From Actinostola sp. cb2023 (taxonomy: Eukaryota > Cnidaria > Anthozoa > Actiniaria > Actinostolidae), in contig JAUJYZ010001594.1 of assembly GCA_033675265.1 (NCBI GenBank), positions 339,501-403,500 on the forward strand: a stretch of 64,000 nucleotides of DNA, in the 5' to 3' direction. Below the pieces are notes generated by a model. That model did not search any database. It saw nothing but the letters and a program-made list of their open reading frames with translations, and was not told the origin of the DNA. Made by a program: the position numbers and the translations under genes. This document shows positions 12,336 to 24,800 of this stretch, in pieces (the first letter of the stretch is position 1; every line of letters begins with the position of its first letter).

Positions 12336-13380
12336 TTGAGCTTTTCCAAAATGTGCATGAGAAGCACTCTGGCTAAGAAGGTAAAGCAACGTGCTGAGGC
12401 TAGTGGAAGGCAGATTGTTGTGGCATGGGGAAGAGAGGGTGAAGCGACGCACAAAGATATGGGCCATCTTCAGAGTGATCACGAAGAGGTTCATAAGGCG
12501 GAGACGATACTCGGCATGCCATCGATGATGCCACGGACTTGTCCAATCATTCGCCAGACACCGATGTCCTTGTACTGGCAATCAGAAGATATCCAGAGAT
12601 GTGTGCCAATACCTCATTTGTCACTGGAAGGGGCGCAAATCATCCATATCCTTTAAGCTACAGCCAATCGCTGAAACTCTTAGTCCGGCCAAAACAGCCA
12701 CGCCGCCCGCATGTCACGCTATCACAGGAGCTGATACAAACACGGATAGTTTTTCGGGAATGGAAAGGTGGCTTGTTGGAAGGTGTTTCAGGAAGCCGCC
12801 GGTACCATTCTTAGCGCCCCAGTTCAGAGTAATCTCGGTTGAGAACAACACCCCGATGATTCAATCAAAAGTGGAATCGATTGAGAGGTTTGTGTGCCAA
12901 TTGTATCAACCTGAAAGACCGGCATATCAACTGTGAACGAGCTCAGGTGGTTCCACTTCAGGAAAAAGCAGGCACAGTCCGACAGATTGCCACCAACACA
13001 GGCCACACTGCACCAGGCCATGATGCATGCTCATTTCCAGTTGATGGTTTGGAACAAAGATACAGTACCAAATCCAGTGCTGCCATCACCAGGAGATAAT
13101 AGATGGGTAATGGAGAACAACGAATGAGTGGGTACCTGTCACTACAACTCTTGCACCAGCACCCGAAGCTACCATACAATGTTACTTTACAGCTTGTAAA
13201 GTGCAGGTGTTCAAAGGAGCGATGCTGGTCGAATCGATGTCAGTGCCGCAAAGCTGGGCTTTTCTCTACACAGATCTGTGTAGCTGTTCTGATGAGCGAG
13301 TGCAAGAACCAGCAAAGCGAAGACCTTTAATTTGTCAGAGTGATGAGGAAGACAGCACCGATGACTCAGAGCCTGACTGA
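12336..13380 (+). pseudogene. Decayed transposon protein with Cys-rich C-terminus
   Basis: No intact frame, but three frames read in turn give a recognisable protein: SDHEE near 12472, then PDTDVLVLAIRRYPEM (about 12555-12605), SYSQSLKLL (about 12658), HAITGAD, then HAHFQLMVWN (about 13028), and a Cys-rich end CRCSKERCW..RCQCRKAGLF (about 13204-13265). The pattern TDVLVL, then TG(C/A)D, then a Cys-rich tail is that of an abundant uncharacterised repetitive protein family in invertebrate genomes. At least three frameshifts mean it is dead. Its place between long inverted repeats suggests it was the element's own gene. Enzymatic role not known to me. Confidence 0.6.
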
Positions 13381-13873
13381 AGAACTAGAACTGTAAATAG
13401 TATCGAGTACATAACTGTATATATCTTTTTTGGCTATACGCTCACATGTGTCTGTAAACCCTGTTTAATTTGCAAGTGGTCTGTTCAAGTTCATGGATTT
13501 TTCTCAGGAGTTTTATAGAAGGCCGTGGATTTCCACAGTGGGTCTTCTTCAAGAGACAGACGTCCTCAACTTGTAGATAACAATTGGTGAAATAGACGAC
13601 ATGTCTATCAAGAATGGTTGTCATTTGCCTCCGTCCTTTTTAATATTTTCTAGATAATAATTTGACATTTTAATAATCAAAAATATGTCCCAGGAGACCT
13701 CCTTGCTCCAGCTTGTTTCAATGCTTCTGTGATCACTGGACAATTACCATTTTGGTATAACCTTTTCATACTGGCATTTGCGTGACCTAGAGGAATATTT
13801 TTAGCAGCCTCGTTTCCATGCCTACGATGTCACGTGACCACTATTTCCCATATAAACTGTCAAAAACAATTAA

Positions 13874-14355
13874 AGGGGAACTGAAGACAAAATTTATTTT
13901 CTCAAGAAAGTTAGATATCACTTATATTAACATTACTTGAGTATTAGTTTTTGTAAATCTTTCTTAGATATCAACATAATTTACGTTCAAAATGGAATAT
14001 CATCCACCATTTTGCCGTTTTACCGTCGGCTCAGATCTTTTTGTTTGTGACGTCGTTTTAGGGGAATATTAAATTCCGTTCACAACATTCTCTCGGGTAC
14101 AAGAAAATACAATGCACTTATAATTACTCTATATTGTGACTGCACTTTCCCTTGGGATAGATGACGTCTATTAAGGGGAATAATTACTGAAGTGAGCCGC
14201 GATCATTTCAGCGGTAATCTATGTCTTTTTACAATTCAAACTCAAGTTTCTTCTCCATAAAAATAAAAACAATTGGAAATTAATTTAGAAAATGAATGTA
14301 CATAACATTCTCTTTGTTTTTTTTTCGAAATATAAATTTAGGCTTCAGTTCTCCT
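13874..14355. mobile_element. 482-bp nested MITE with TTAA target duplication
   Basis: Inserted in the right arm of the large element: TTAA at 13870-13873 and 14356-14359, with ends AGGGGAACTGAAG / CTTCAGTTCTCCT. The left arm of the host element carries the uninterrupted TTAA site (in CCCTTAATTG near 11350), which serves as the empty-site control. TTAA targets are typical of piggyBac-type transposition. No ORF of note. Confidence 0.85.
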
Positions 14356-14852
14356 TTAAGGGAATCAATGTTTGTTATTTAGCCAAGTTTGGTGAGCAAT
14401 GGTACAGTATTTATTGAAGTTATAAGGAGCTTTATATTCCAGCCTCGTTTCCATGTTTGGGAGGTCACGTGACCAATATTTCCCGCACAAACTGTCAGAA
14501 ACAATAAGAGAGCATCTGTTTTTATAATGTAGCCGAGTTTCGTGAGCAATGGTGCACGTTTATGTAAGTTATAAGGATTTTCATACTCCAGCCTCGTTTC
14601 CATGCTGGTCTATATACGTAATATTTTCGAACCCCTATAAATCCCGTTTTAGCAAGTTACAAAGTTGCCATCACAACTTTTCATGTTTACTAGGTGGCTT
14701 GCTTTCAGCATGAAATTCCCACGGGACCTTCTATTATGATATTTGCTCCTAGACTATAAGCGGTAAGGTAAGTTGGCTATTTCCTGAGGGTGACTGTATG
14801 TGGTTCTAAGTATACCGTAACTCGAGCACGCTGTGAGACGGAGATCAGTTAA

Positions 14853-15748
14853 ACACGAGGGCGCACTATAAAAGGGGAGATACCTAGGGTAAGTTCGTTG
14901 GATCTGTCAATCAAATCAACCGAGACGTCACAGAGAGAGGATTTCAAGAACTACAAGCTTTATAAATCAACTCAAATGAACAAGAAACTGTGGAAATAAA
15001 TACTACAACGCACATGGATAATTTTTGTTGTACAATTCACTATTACTTTTCACTTTGGTAAAATAAATTATGGTACTTTGAACTGGAACCGTAAGCCGTT
15101 TTGAAGTCGCACGGCTCTAGTATTCTGCTTATCGTTTCTTTCGTAGGTTATCCTAAAATTTACCCGCCAAGACATGGAAATGCCACTTGCGAATTAAATA
15201 TACTCACAGCATAGATTTCGAAACTTTACCGGCCTTTACCATAAAAGTACAGAGATGTACAAATGCTCAACACATTTACCTCGTAACAAGACGCCTTCGC
15301 GGCGAACGACGTCGTTCGTCTTGTTATGGTACGAACGTAATGAAATGAAAACAATGCTCTTGTCGCTTTATTTAGAAATGACCGAACATAGTTTTATGCT
15401 TGGAAATGCTTATTACAGGCAAAGAGTATTTCGCTTCATTAATTTGTAGGCCTGGATAAGAAGTACGGATGTTGATTGTTGTGATACATGGCGCGCGAAA
15501 TTCAAAACATTCGCGCGACTGAAAATCGTATAGATAACTACCGAATACGAAAAATATTGACACGTCCGTCTATTATAACTGTTTTAGACGTAAATTTACA
15601 ATTTCTTCATTGACTTTGCTGTTGAAATGTGACTTTATTAAGAAAATTATTTTACCCCGTTGTTCAACCATTGTCCGCCATATTCAAACTCATTATCATT
15701 CAAAAAATTGAGGGCGGAGCGATGCCCTTTTATAGTGCGCCCTCGTGT
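14853..15748. mobile_element. 896-bp TIR element with TTAA target duplication
   Basis: TTAA at 14849-14852 and 15749-15752; terminal repeat ACACGAGGGCGCACTATAAA and its exact complement. An inner hairpin around 15282-15330 pairs GTAACAAGACG with CGTCTTGTTA. The interior has only short frames. A piggyBac-type non-autonomous element is inferred from the target. Confidence 0.85.
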
Positions 15749-15839
15749 TTAACGGAAGTTCGAGTTATTATTACTCGGGCTTCCTGTGCCCAAGTTATAA
15801 GATGGACTTTTTGGTCGTCGACGACCTTATTCACGTGGC

Positions 15840-18800
15840 GTCTCTTCAGGACTATTACAAAAAATTTGGACAATCAACGAATTTGGAGATGGTTCTATAA
15901 AAATTACACAACGTAGCAAATTTCAATACAGTCAATGTATATGGCAAAATTCGTTTTTCCCAATTTTTCGCCATAATGGATGTTGCAGTTGCTCAGAATT
16001 TTTTCCAACATCATTTTTTAAAGAAACCCAAGGATTGTTGCTCAAACAATTTGCACCATCAAAGAATTTGGAAATGGTTCTATAAAAATTACACAACGTA
16101 GCAAATTTCAATACAGATTTATGTCAGAAATCGTTTTCCCCAATTTTTCGCCTGAGTAGATGTTGCAGTTGCTCAGAATTTTTTCCAATATCATTTTTTG
16201 AAGAAACCCAAGGATTGTAGCTCAAAATATTTGCACAATCAACGAATTTGGAGATGTTTGTATAAAAATTACACAACGTAGCAAATTTCCATATAGTAAA
16301 TGTATGGCAGAAATCGTTTTCCCCAATTTTTCGCCTAAGTAGATGTTGCAACTGCTCAGAATTTTTTACAATATCATTTTTTGAAGAAACCCAAGGATTG
16401 TACGTCAAAAAATCTGGACATTTAACGAATTCAGAGATGGGTCCATCAGAAATACATGGCGCAGCAATTTCATTACAGTAAATGTATGGCAGAAATCGTG
16501 TGTTTCAAAAATTTGGCCCTACTAGATTTTCCAGATGCTTAGAATCTTTACCAATGTCATTTTTTGAAAAAAGCCCAGGATTGTACGTAAAAAAAACTGG
16601 AAATTTAACGAATAAGCCAGTTCACGCTGTCGGCCGCCATTTTGAATTGGGGCAAACTCGGCAAAATTGATAGAAATCTGGATCACTTTGACTTGCCGTA
16701 ACTCCGCTCGATTTCGTTGGATTTTTAAAAACTTACCATTTTAGAAAAGATGTGTTCTTTGTTATTGATGTCCTATAATATAATGGGTATTGGAAGGCTA
16801 CAAAACGAGAAAAAAAGATTTTTGTTTTCAAAATAAAACGTTCGGCACGTGAATATGCAAATTTGCTCGAAATTTTAAGATCCATTCGTGAAAAGAAGAC
16901 TGACTCGTTAAAGGTAGTTAAACACCTACATTGGTCTTATTTTCACTCCAACAACTCATATGCCTGCCTGCTGATTATCGAAGTTTAAATTTTGAAAATC
17001 CAACGAAATCGAGCGGAGTTACGGCAAGTCAAAGTGATCCAGATTTCTATCAATTTTGCCGCGTTTGCCCCAATTCAAAATGGCGGCCGACAGCGTGAAC
17101 TGGCTTATTCAGAGATGGTTCCATCAGAAATACATGGCGCAGCAATTTCATTACAGTAAATGTATGGCAGAAATCGTGTGTTTCTAATTTTTGGCCCGAC
17201 TAGTTGTTCCATGCTTAGAATCTGTACCAATGTCATTTTTTGAAGAAAGCCAAGGATTGTACGTCAAAAAATCTGGACAATCAACGACTTTGGAGAAGGT
17301 TATATAAAAATTGCATAACGTAACAAATTTGAATACAGTAAATGTATGGAAGAAATCGATTTCACTAATTTTTCGCCTTACTAGATGATGTAGCAGCTCC
17401 GACTCTTTTCTAATCTTTTTTTTTTAAGAAAGCCAAGGATTGTACGTTAAAAAATCTGGACATTTCACGAATTCAGAGATGGTTCCAACAGAAATACATG
17501 GCGCAGCAATTTCATTGCAGTAAATGTATGGCAGAAATCGAGTGTTTCTAATTTTTGGCCCTACTAGTTGTTCCATAGCTAGAATCTTTACCAATGTCAT
17601 TTTTTTTTAAATCTGGACATTTAACGAATTAATAGATGGTTCCATCAGAAATACATGGCGCAGCAATTTCATTACAGTAAATGTATGGCAGAAATCGAGT
17701 GTTTCTAATTTTTGGCCCTACTAGTTGTTCCATAGAATCTTTACCAATGTCATTTTTTGAAGAAAGCCAAGGATTGTACGTTAAAAAATCTGGACATTTA
17801 ACGAATTCAGAGATGGTTCCATCAGAAATACATGGCGCAGCAATTTCATTACAGTAAATGTATGGCATAAATCGTGTGTTTCTAATTTTTGGCCCGACTA
17901 TTTGTTCCAGGTGCTTAGAATCTTTACCAATGTCATTTTTTGAAGAAAGCCAAGGAATGTAAGTCAAAAAATCTGGACAATCAACGACTTTGGAGAAGGT
18001 TGTATAAAAATTGCATAACGTAACAAATTTGAATACAGTAAATGTATGGAAGAAATCGATTTCACTAATTTTTCGCCTTACTAGATGATGTAGCAGCTCC
18101 GACTCTTTTCTAATCTTTTTTTTTTTAAGAAAGCCAAGGTTGTACGTAAAAAAATCTGGACATTTCACGAATTCAGAGATGGTTCCATCAGAAATACATG
18201 GCGCAGCAATTTCATTACAGTAAATGTATGGCAGAAATCGTGTGTTTCTAATTTTTGGCCCTACTAGTTGTTTCAGGTGCTTAGAATCTTTACCAATGTC
18301 ATTTTTTGAAGAAAGCCAAGGATTGTACGTTAAAAAATCTGGAAATTTAACGAATTCAGAGATGGTTCCATCAGAAATACATGGCGCAGCTATTTCATTA
18401 CAGTAAATGTATGGCAGAAATCGTGTGTTTCTAATTTTTGGCCCTACTAGTTGTTCCAGGTGCTTAGAATCTTTACCAATGTCATTTTTTCAAGAACGCC
18501 AATGATTGTACGTTAAAAAATCTGGAAATTTAACGAATTTCACAGATGGTTCCATCAGAAATACATGGCGCAGCAATTTCATTACAGTAAATGTATGGCA
18601 GAAATCGTGTGTTTCTGTGTTTTTTTGGCACTACTAGTTGTTTCAGGTGCTTAGAATCTTTACCAATGTCTTTTTTTTTGAAGAAAGCCAAGGATTGTAC
18701 GTTAAAAAAATCTGGACATTTAACGAATTCAGAGATGGTTCCATCAGAAATACATGGCGCAGCAATTTCATTACAGTAAATGTATGGCAGAAATCGTGTG

Positions 18801-21800
18801 TTTCTAATTTTTGGCCCTACTAGTTGTTCCAGGTGCTTAGAATCTTTACCAATGTCATTTTTTGAAGAAAGCCAAGGATTGTACGTTAAAAAAATCTGGA
18901 AATTTAACGAATTCAGAGATGGTTCCATCAGAAATACATGGCGCAGCAATTTCATTACAGTAAATGTATGGCAGAAATCGTGTGTTTCTAATTTTTGGCC
19001 CTACTAGTTGTTCCAGGTGCTTAGAATCTTTACCAATGTCATTTTTTGAAGAAAGCCAAGGATTGTACGTCAAAAAAATCTCGACATTTCAACGATTTTG
19101 GAGAAGGTTGTATCAAAAATACATAACGCAGCAAATTTGAATTACAGTAAATGTATGGAAGAAATCGATTTCACTAATTTTTGGCCCTACTAGTTGATCC
19201 AGTGCTTAGAATCTTTTCCAATGTCATTTTTTGAAGAAAGCCAAGGATTGTACGTCAAAAAATCTGGACATTTAACGAATTCAGAGATGGTTCCATCAGA
19301 AATACATGGCGCAGCAATTTCATTACAGTAAATGTATGGCAGAAATCGTGTGTTTCTAATTTTGGCCACTACTAGTTGTTTCAGGTGCTTAGAATCTTTA
19401 CCAATGTCATTTTTTGAAGAAAGCCAAGGTTTGTACGTTAAAAAAAATCTGGAAATTTAACGAATTCAGAGATGGTTCCATCAAAATACATGGCGCAGCA
19501 ATTTCATTACAGTAAATGTATGGCAGAAATCGTGTTTTTCTAATTTTTGGCCCTACTAGTTGTTCCAGGTGCTTTAGAATCATTTTTTACCATACATGGC
19601 GCAGCAATTTCATTACATAAACATTACAGTAAATGTATGGCAGAAATCGTGTGTTTCTAATTTTTGGCCCTACTAGTTGTTCCAGGTGCTTAGAATCTTT
19701 ACCAATGTCATTTTTTGAAGAAAGCCAAGGATTGTACGTCAAAAAATCTGGACATTTCAACGAATTCAGAGATGGTTGTATCAAAAATTGCATAACGCAG
19801 CAATTTCATTACAGTAAATGTATGGCAGAAATCGTGTTTTTCTAATTTTTCGCCCTACTAGTTGTTCCAGGTGCTTAGAATCTTTACCAATGTCATTTTT
19901 TGAAGAAAGCCAAGGATTGTACGTCAAAAAATCTGGACATTTAACGAATTCAGAGATGGTTCCATCAGAAATACATGGCGCAGCAATTTCATTACAGTAA
20001 ATGTATGGCAGAAATCGTGTGTTTCTAATTTTTGGCCCTACTAGTTGTTCCAGGTGCTTAGAATCTTTACCAATGTCATTTTTTGAAGAAAGCCAAGGAT
20101 TGTACGTCAAAAAATCTCGACAATCAACGACTTTGGAGAAGGTTGTATCAAAATTGCATAACGTAACAAATTTGAATACAGTAAATGTATGGAAGAAATC
20201 GTGTTTCACTATTTTTTCGCCTACTAGATGATGTAGCAGCTCGGAATCTTTTCTAATATTACTTTTTGAAGAAAGCCAAGGATTGTACGTCAAAAAATCT
20301 GGACATTTAACGAATTCAGAGATGGTTCCATCAGAAATACATGGCGCAGCAATTTCATTACAGTAAATGTATGGCAGAAATCGTGTGTTTCTAATTTTTG
20401 GCCCTACTAGTTGTTTCAGGTGCTTAGAATCTTTACCAATGTCATTTTTTGAAGAAAGCCAAGGATTGTACGTTAAAAAATCTGGAAATTTAACGAATTC
20501 AGAGATGGTTCCATCAGAAATACATGGCGCAGCAATTTCATTACAGTAAATGTATGGCAGAAATCGTGTGTTTCTAATTTTTGGCCCTACTAGTTGTTCC
20601 AGGTGCTTAGAATCTTTACCAATGTCATTTTTTCAAGAAACGCCAAGGATTGTACGTAAAAAAAATCTGGAAATTTAACGAATTCAGAGATGGTTCCATC
20701 AGAAATACATGGCGCAGCAATTTCATTACAGTAAATGTATGGCAGAAATCGTGTGTTTCTAATTTTTGGCCCTACTAGTTGTTCCAGGTGCTTAGAATCT
20801 TTACCAATGTCATTTTTTGAAGAAAGCCAAGGATTGTACGTCAAAAAATCTGGACAATCAACGACTTTGGAGAAGGTGTCCATCAAAATTGCATAACGTA
20901 ACAAATTTGAATACAGTAAATGTATGGAAGAAATCGTGTTTCACTAATTTTTCGCCTTACTAGATGATGTAGCAGCTCGGAATCTTTTCTAATCTTTTTT
21001 TTTTGAAGAAAGCCAAGGATTGTACGTCAAAAAATCTGGACATTTAACGAATTCAGAGATGGTTCCATCAGAAATACATGGCGCAGCAATTTCATTACAG
21101 TAAATGTATGGCAGAAATCGTGTGTGTTTCTAATTTTTGGCCCTACTAGTTGTTTCAGGTGCTTAGAATCTTTACCAATGTCATTTTTTGAAGAAAGCCA
21201 AGGATTGTACGTAAAAAAAATCTGGAAATTTAACGAATTCAGAGATGGTTCCATCAGAAATACATGGCGCAGCAATTTCATTACAGTAAATGTATGGCAG
21301 AAATCGTGTGTTTCTAATTTTTGGCCCTACTAGTTGTTCCAGGTGCTTAGAATCTTTACCAATGTCATTTTTTGAAGAAAGCCAAGGATTGTACGTTAAA
21401 AAAATCTGGAAATTTAACGAATTCAGAGATGGTTCCATCAGAAATACATGGCGCAGCAATTTCATTACAGTAAATGTATGGCAGAAATCGTGTGTTTCTA
21501 ATTTTTGGCCCTACTAGTTGTTCCAGGTGCTTAGAATCTTTACCAATGTCATTTTTTGAAGAAAGCCAAGGATTGTACGTAAAAAAATCTGGACAATCAA
21601 CGACTTTCAGAGAAGGTTGTATCAAAAAATACATAACGCAGCAAATTTGATTACAGTAAATGTATGGAAGAAATCGTGTTTTTCTAATTTTTTTTCGCCT
21701 TACTAGTTGTTCCAGGTGCTTAGAATCTTACCAATGTCATTTTTTGAAGAAAGCCAAGGATTGTACGTCAAAAAATCTGGACATTTAACGAATTCAGAGA

Positions 21801-24800
21801 TGGTTCCATCAGAAATACATGGCGCAGCAATTTCATTACAGTAAATGTATGGCAGAAATCGTGTGTTTCTAATTTTTGGCCCTACTAGTTGTTTCAGGTG
21901 TTTAGAATCTTTACCAATGTCATTTTTTGAAAAAAGCAAGGATTGTACGTAAAAAAAAATCTGGACATTTAACGAATTCAGAGATGGTTCCATCAGAAAT
22001 ACATGGCGCAGCAATTTCATTACAGTAAATGTATGGCAGAAATCGTGTGTTTCTAATTTTTGGCCCTACTAGTTGTTCCAGGTGCTTAGAATCTTTACCA
22101 ATGTCATTTTTTGAAGAAAGCCAAGGATTGTACGTAAAAAAAATCTGGACATTTAACGAATTCAGAGATGGTTCCATCAGAAATACATGGCGCAGCAATT
22201 TCATTACAGTAAATGTATGGCAGAAATCGTGTGTTTTTCTAATTTTTGGCCCTACTAGTTGTTCCAAGTGCTTAGAATCTTTACCAATGTCATTTTTTGA
22301 AGAAAGCCAAGGATTGTACGTTAAAAAAATCTGGACATTTAACGAATTCAGAGATGGTTCTCCATCAGAAATACATGGCGCAGCAATTTCATTACAGTAA
22401 ATGTATGGCAGAAATCGTGTGTTTCTAATTTTTGGCCCTACTAGTTGTTCCAGGTGCTTAGAATCTTTACCAATGTCATTTTTTGAAGAAAGCCAAGGAT
22501 TGTACGTAAAAAAATCTGGACATTTCAACGAACTTTCAGAGATGGTTCCATCAAAAATACATGGCGCAGCAAATTTTCATTACAGTAAATGTATGGCAGA
22601 AATCGTGTTTTTCTAATTTTTGGCCCTACTAGTTGTTCCAGGTGTTTAGAATCTTTACCAATGTCATTTTTTGAAGAAAGCCAAGGATTGTACGTAAAAA
22701 AAATCTGGACATTTAACGAATTCAGAGATGGTTCCATCAGAAATACATGGCGCAGCAATTTCATTACAGTAAATGTATGGCAGAAATCGTGTGTTTCTAA
22801 TTTTTGGCCCTACTAGTTGTTCCAGGTGCTTAGAATCTTTACCAATGTCATTTTTTTGAAAGAAAGCCAAGGATTGTACGTCAAAAAAAAATCTGGACAT
22901 TTAACGAATTCAGAGATGGTTCCATCAGAAATACATGGCGCAGCAATTTCATTACAGTAAATGTATGGCAGAAATCGTGTGTTTCTAATTTTTGGCCCTA
23001 CTAGTTGTTCCAGGTGCTTAGAATCTTTACCAATGTCATTTTTTGAAGAAAGCCAAGGATTGTAAAAAAAAAAATCTGGACATTTAACGAATTCAGAGAT
23101 GGTTCCATCAGAAATACATGGCGCAGCAATTTCATTACAGTAAATGTATGGCAGAAATCGTGTGTTTCTAATTTTTGGCCCTACTAGTTGTTCCAGGTGC
23201 TTAGAATCTTTACCAATGTCATTTTTTGAAGAAAGCCAAGGATTGTACGTAAAAAAATCTGGACATTTCAACGAATTCAGAGATGGTTCCATCAGAAAAT
23301 ACATGGCGCACAAATTTCATTACAGTAAATGTATGGCAGAAATCGTGATTGTTTCTAATTTTTGGCCCTACTAGTTGTTCCAGGTGCTTAGAATCTTTAC
23401 CAATGTCATTTTTTGAAGAAAGCCAAGGATTGTACGTAAAAAAATCTGGACATTTAACGAATTCAGAGATGGTTCCATCAGAAATACATGGCGCAGCAAT
23501 TTCATTACAGTAAATGTATGGCAGAAATCGTGTGTTTCTAATTTTTGGCCCTACTAGTTGCTCCAGGTGCTTAGAATCTTTACCAATGTCATTTTTTGAA
23601 GAAAGCCAAGGATTGTACGTAAAAAAATCTGGACATTTAACGAATTCAGAGATGGTTCGGTTCCATCAGAAATACATGGCGCAGCAATTTCATTACAGTA
23701 AATGTATGGCAGAAATCGTGTGTTTCTAATTTTTGGCCCTACTAGTTGTTCCAGGTGTTTAGAATCTTTACCAATGTCATTTTTTGAAGAAAGCCAAGGA
23801 TTGTACGTAAAAAAAAATCTGGACATTTAACGAATTCAGAGATGGTTCCATCAGAAATACATGGCGCAGCAAATTTCATTACAGTAAATGTATGGCAGAA
23901 ATCGTGTGTTTCTAATTTTTGGCCCTACTAGTTGTTCCAGGTGTTTAGAATCTTTACCAATGTCATTTTTTTGAAGAAAGCCAAGGATTGTACGTAAAAA
24001 AAAATCTGGACATTTAACGAATTCAGAGATGGTTCCATCAGAAATACATGGCGCAGCAATTTCATTACAGTAAATGTATGGCAGAAATCGTGTGTTTCTA
24101 TTTTTTTGGCCCTACTAGTTGTTCCAGGTGTTTAGAATCTTTACCAATGTCATTTTTTGAAGAAAGCCAAGGATTGTACGTAAAAAAAATCTGGACATTT
24201 AACGAATTCAGAGATGGTTCCATCAGAAATACATGGCGCAGCAATTTCATTACAGTAAATGTATGGCAGAAATCGTGTGTTTCTGATTTTTGGCCCTACT
24301 AGTTGTTCCAGGTGCTTAGAATCTTTACCAATGTCATTTTTTGAAGAAAGCCAAGGATTGTACGTCAAAAAAAAATCTGGACATTTAACGAATTCAGAGA
24401 TGGTTCCATCAGAAATACATGGCGCAGCAATTTCATTACAGTAAATGTATGGCAGAAATCGTGTGTTTCTAATTTTTGGCCCTACTAGTTGTTCCAGGTG
24501 TTTAGAATCTTTACCAATGTCATTTTTTTTGAAGAAAGCCAAGGATTGTACGTAAAAAAATCTGGACATTTAACGAATTCAGAGATGGTTCCATCAGAAA
24601 TACATGGCGCAGCAATTTCATTACAGTAAATGTATGGCAGAAATCGTGTGTTTCTAATTTTTGGCCCTACTAGTTGTTCCAGGTGTTTAGAATCTTTACC
24701 AATGTCATTTTTTGAAGAAAGCCAAGGATTGTACGTAAAAAAAAATCTGGACATTTCAACGAATTCAGAGATGGTTCCATCAGAAATACATGCGCAGCAA

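Larger units (their letters stand above)
11089..14756. mobile_element. ~3.7-kb DNA transposon with ~650-bp terminal inverted repeats
   Basis: The left arm (11089 to about 11750) and right arm (about 13480-14756) are inverted copies. Both carry GAAATTCCCACGGGA, TCGAACCCCTATAAATCCCG and GGTCACGTGACC-like stretches (in either orientation). The right arm is longer because of an internal duplication of about 170 bp (around 14395-14570) and a nested TTAA-flanked element (13874-14355). The interior holds a decayed protein gene. Outer ends are TAGTCTGGGAGC and GCTCCTAGACTA. A target duplication could not be fixed. The superfamily is not recognised. Confidence 0.75.

Noticed and set aside
16700..17010. 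CENP-B box in the satellite region (TTCGTTGGA)
   Set aside because: It lies in the inserted TIR element, not in the monomer, and lacks the second half (CGGG) of the box.
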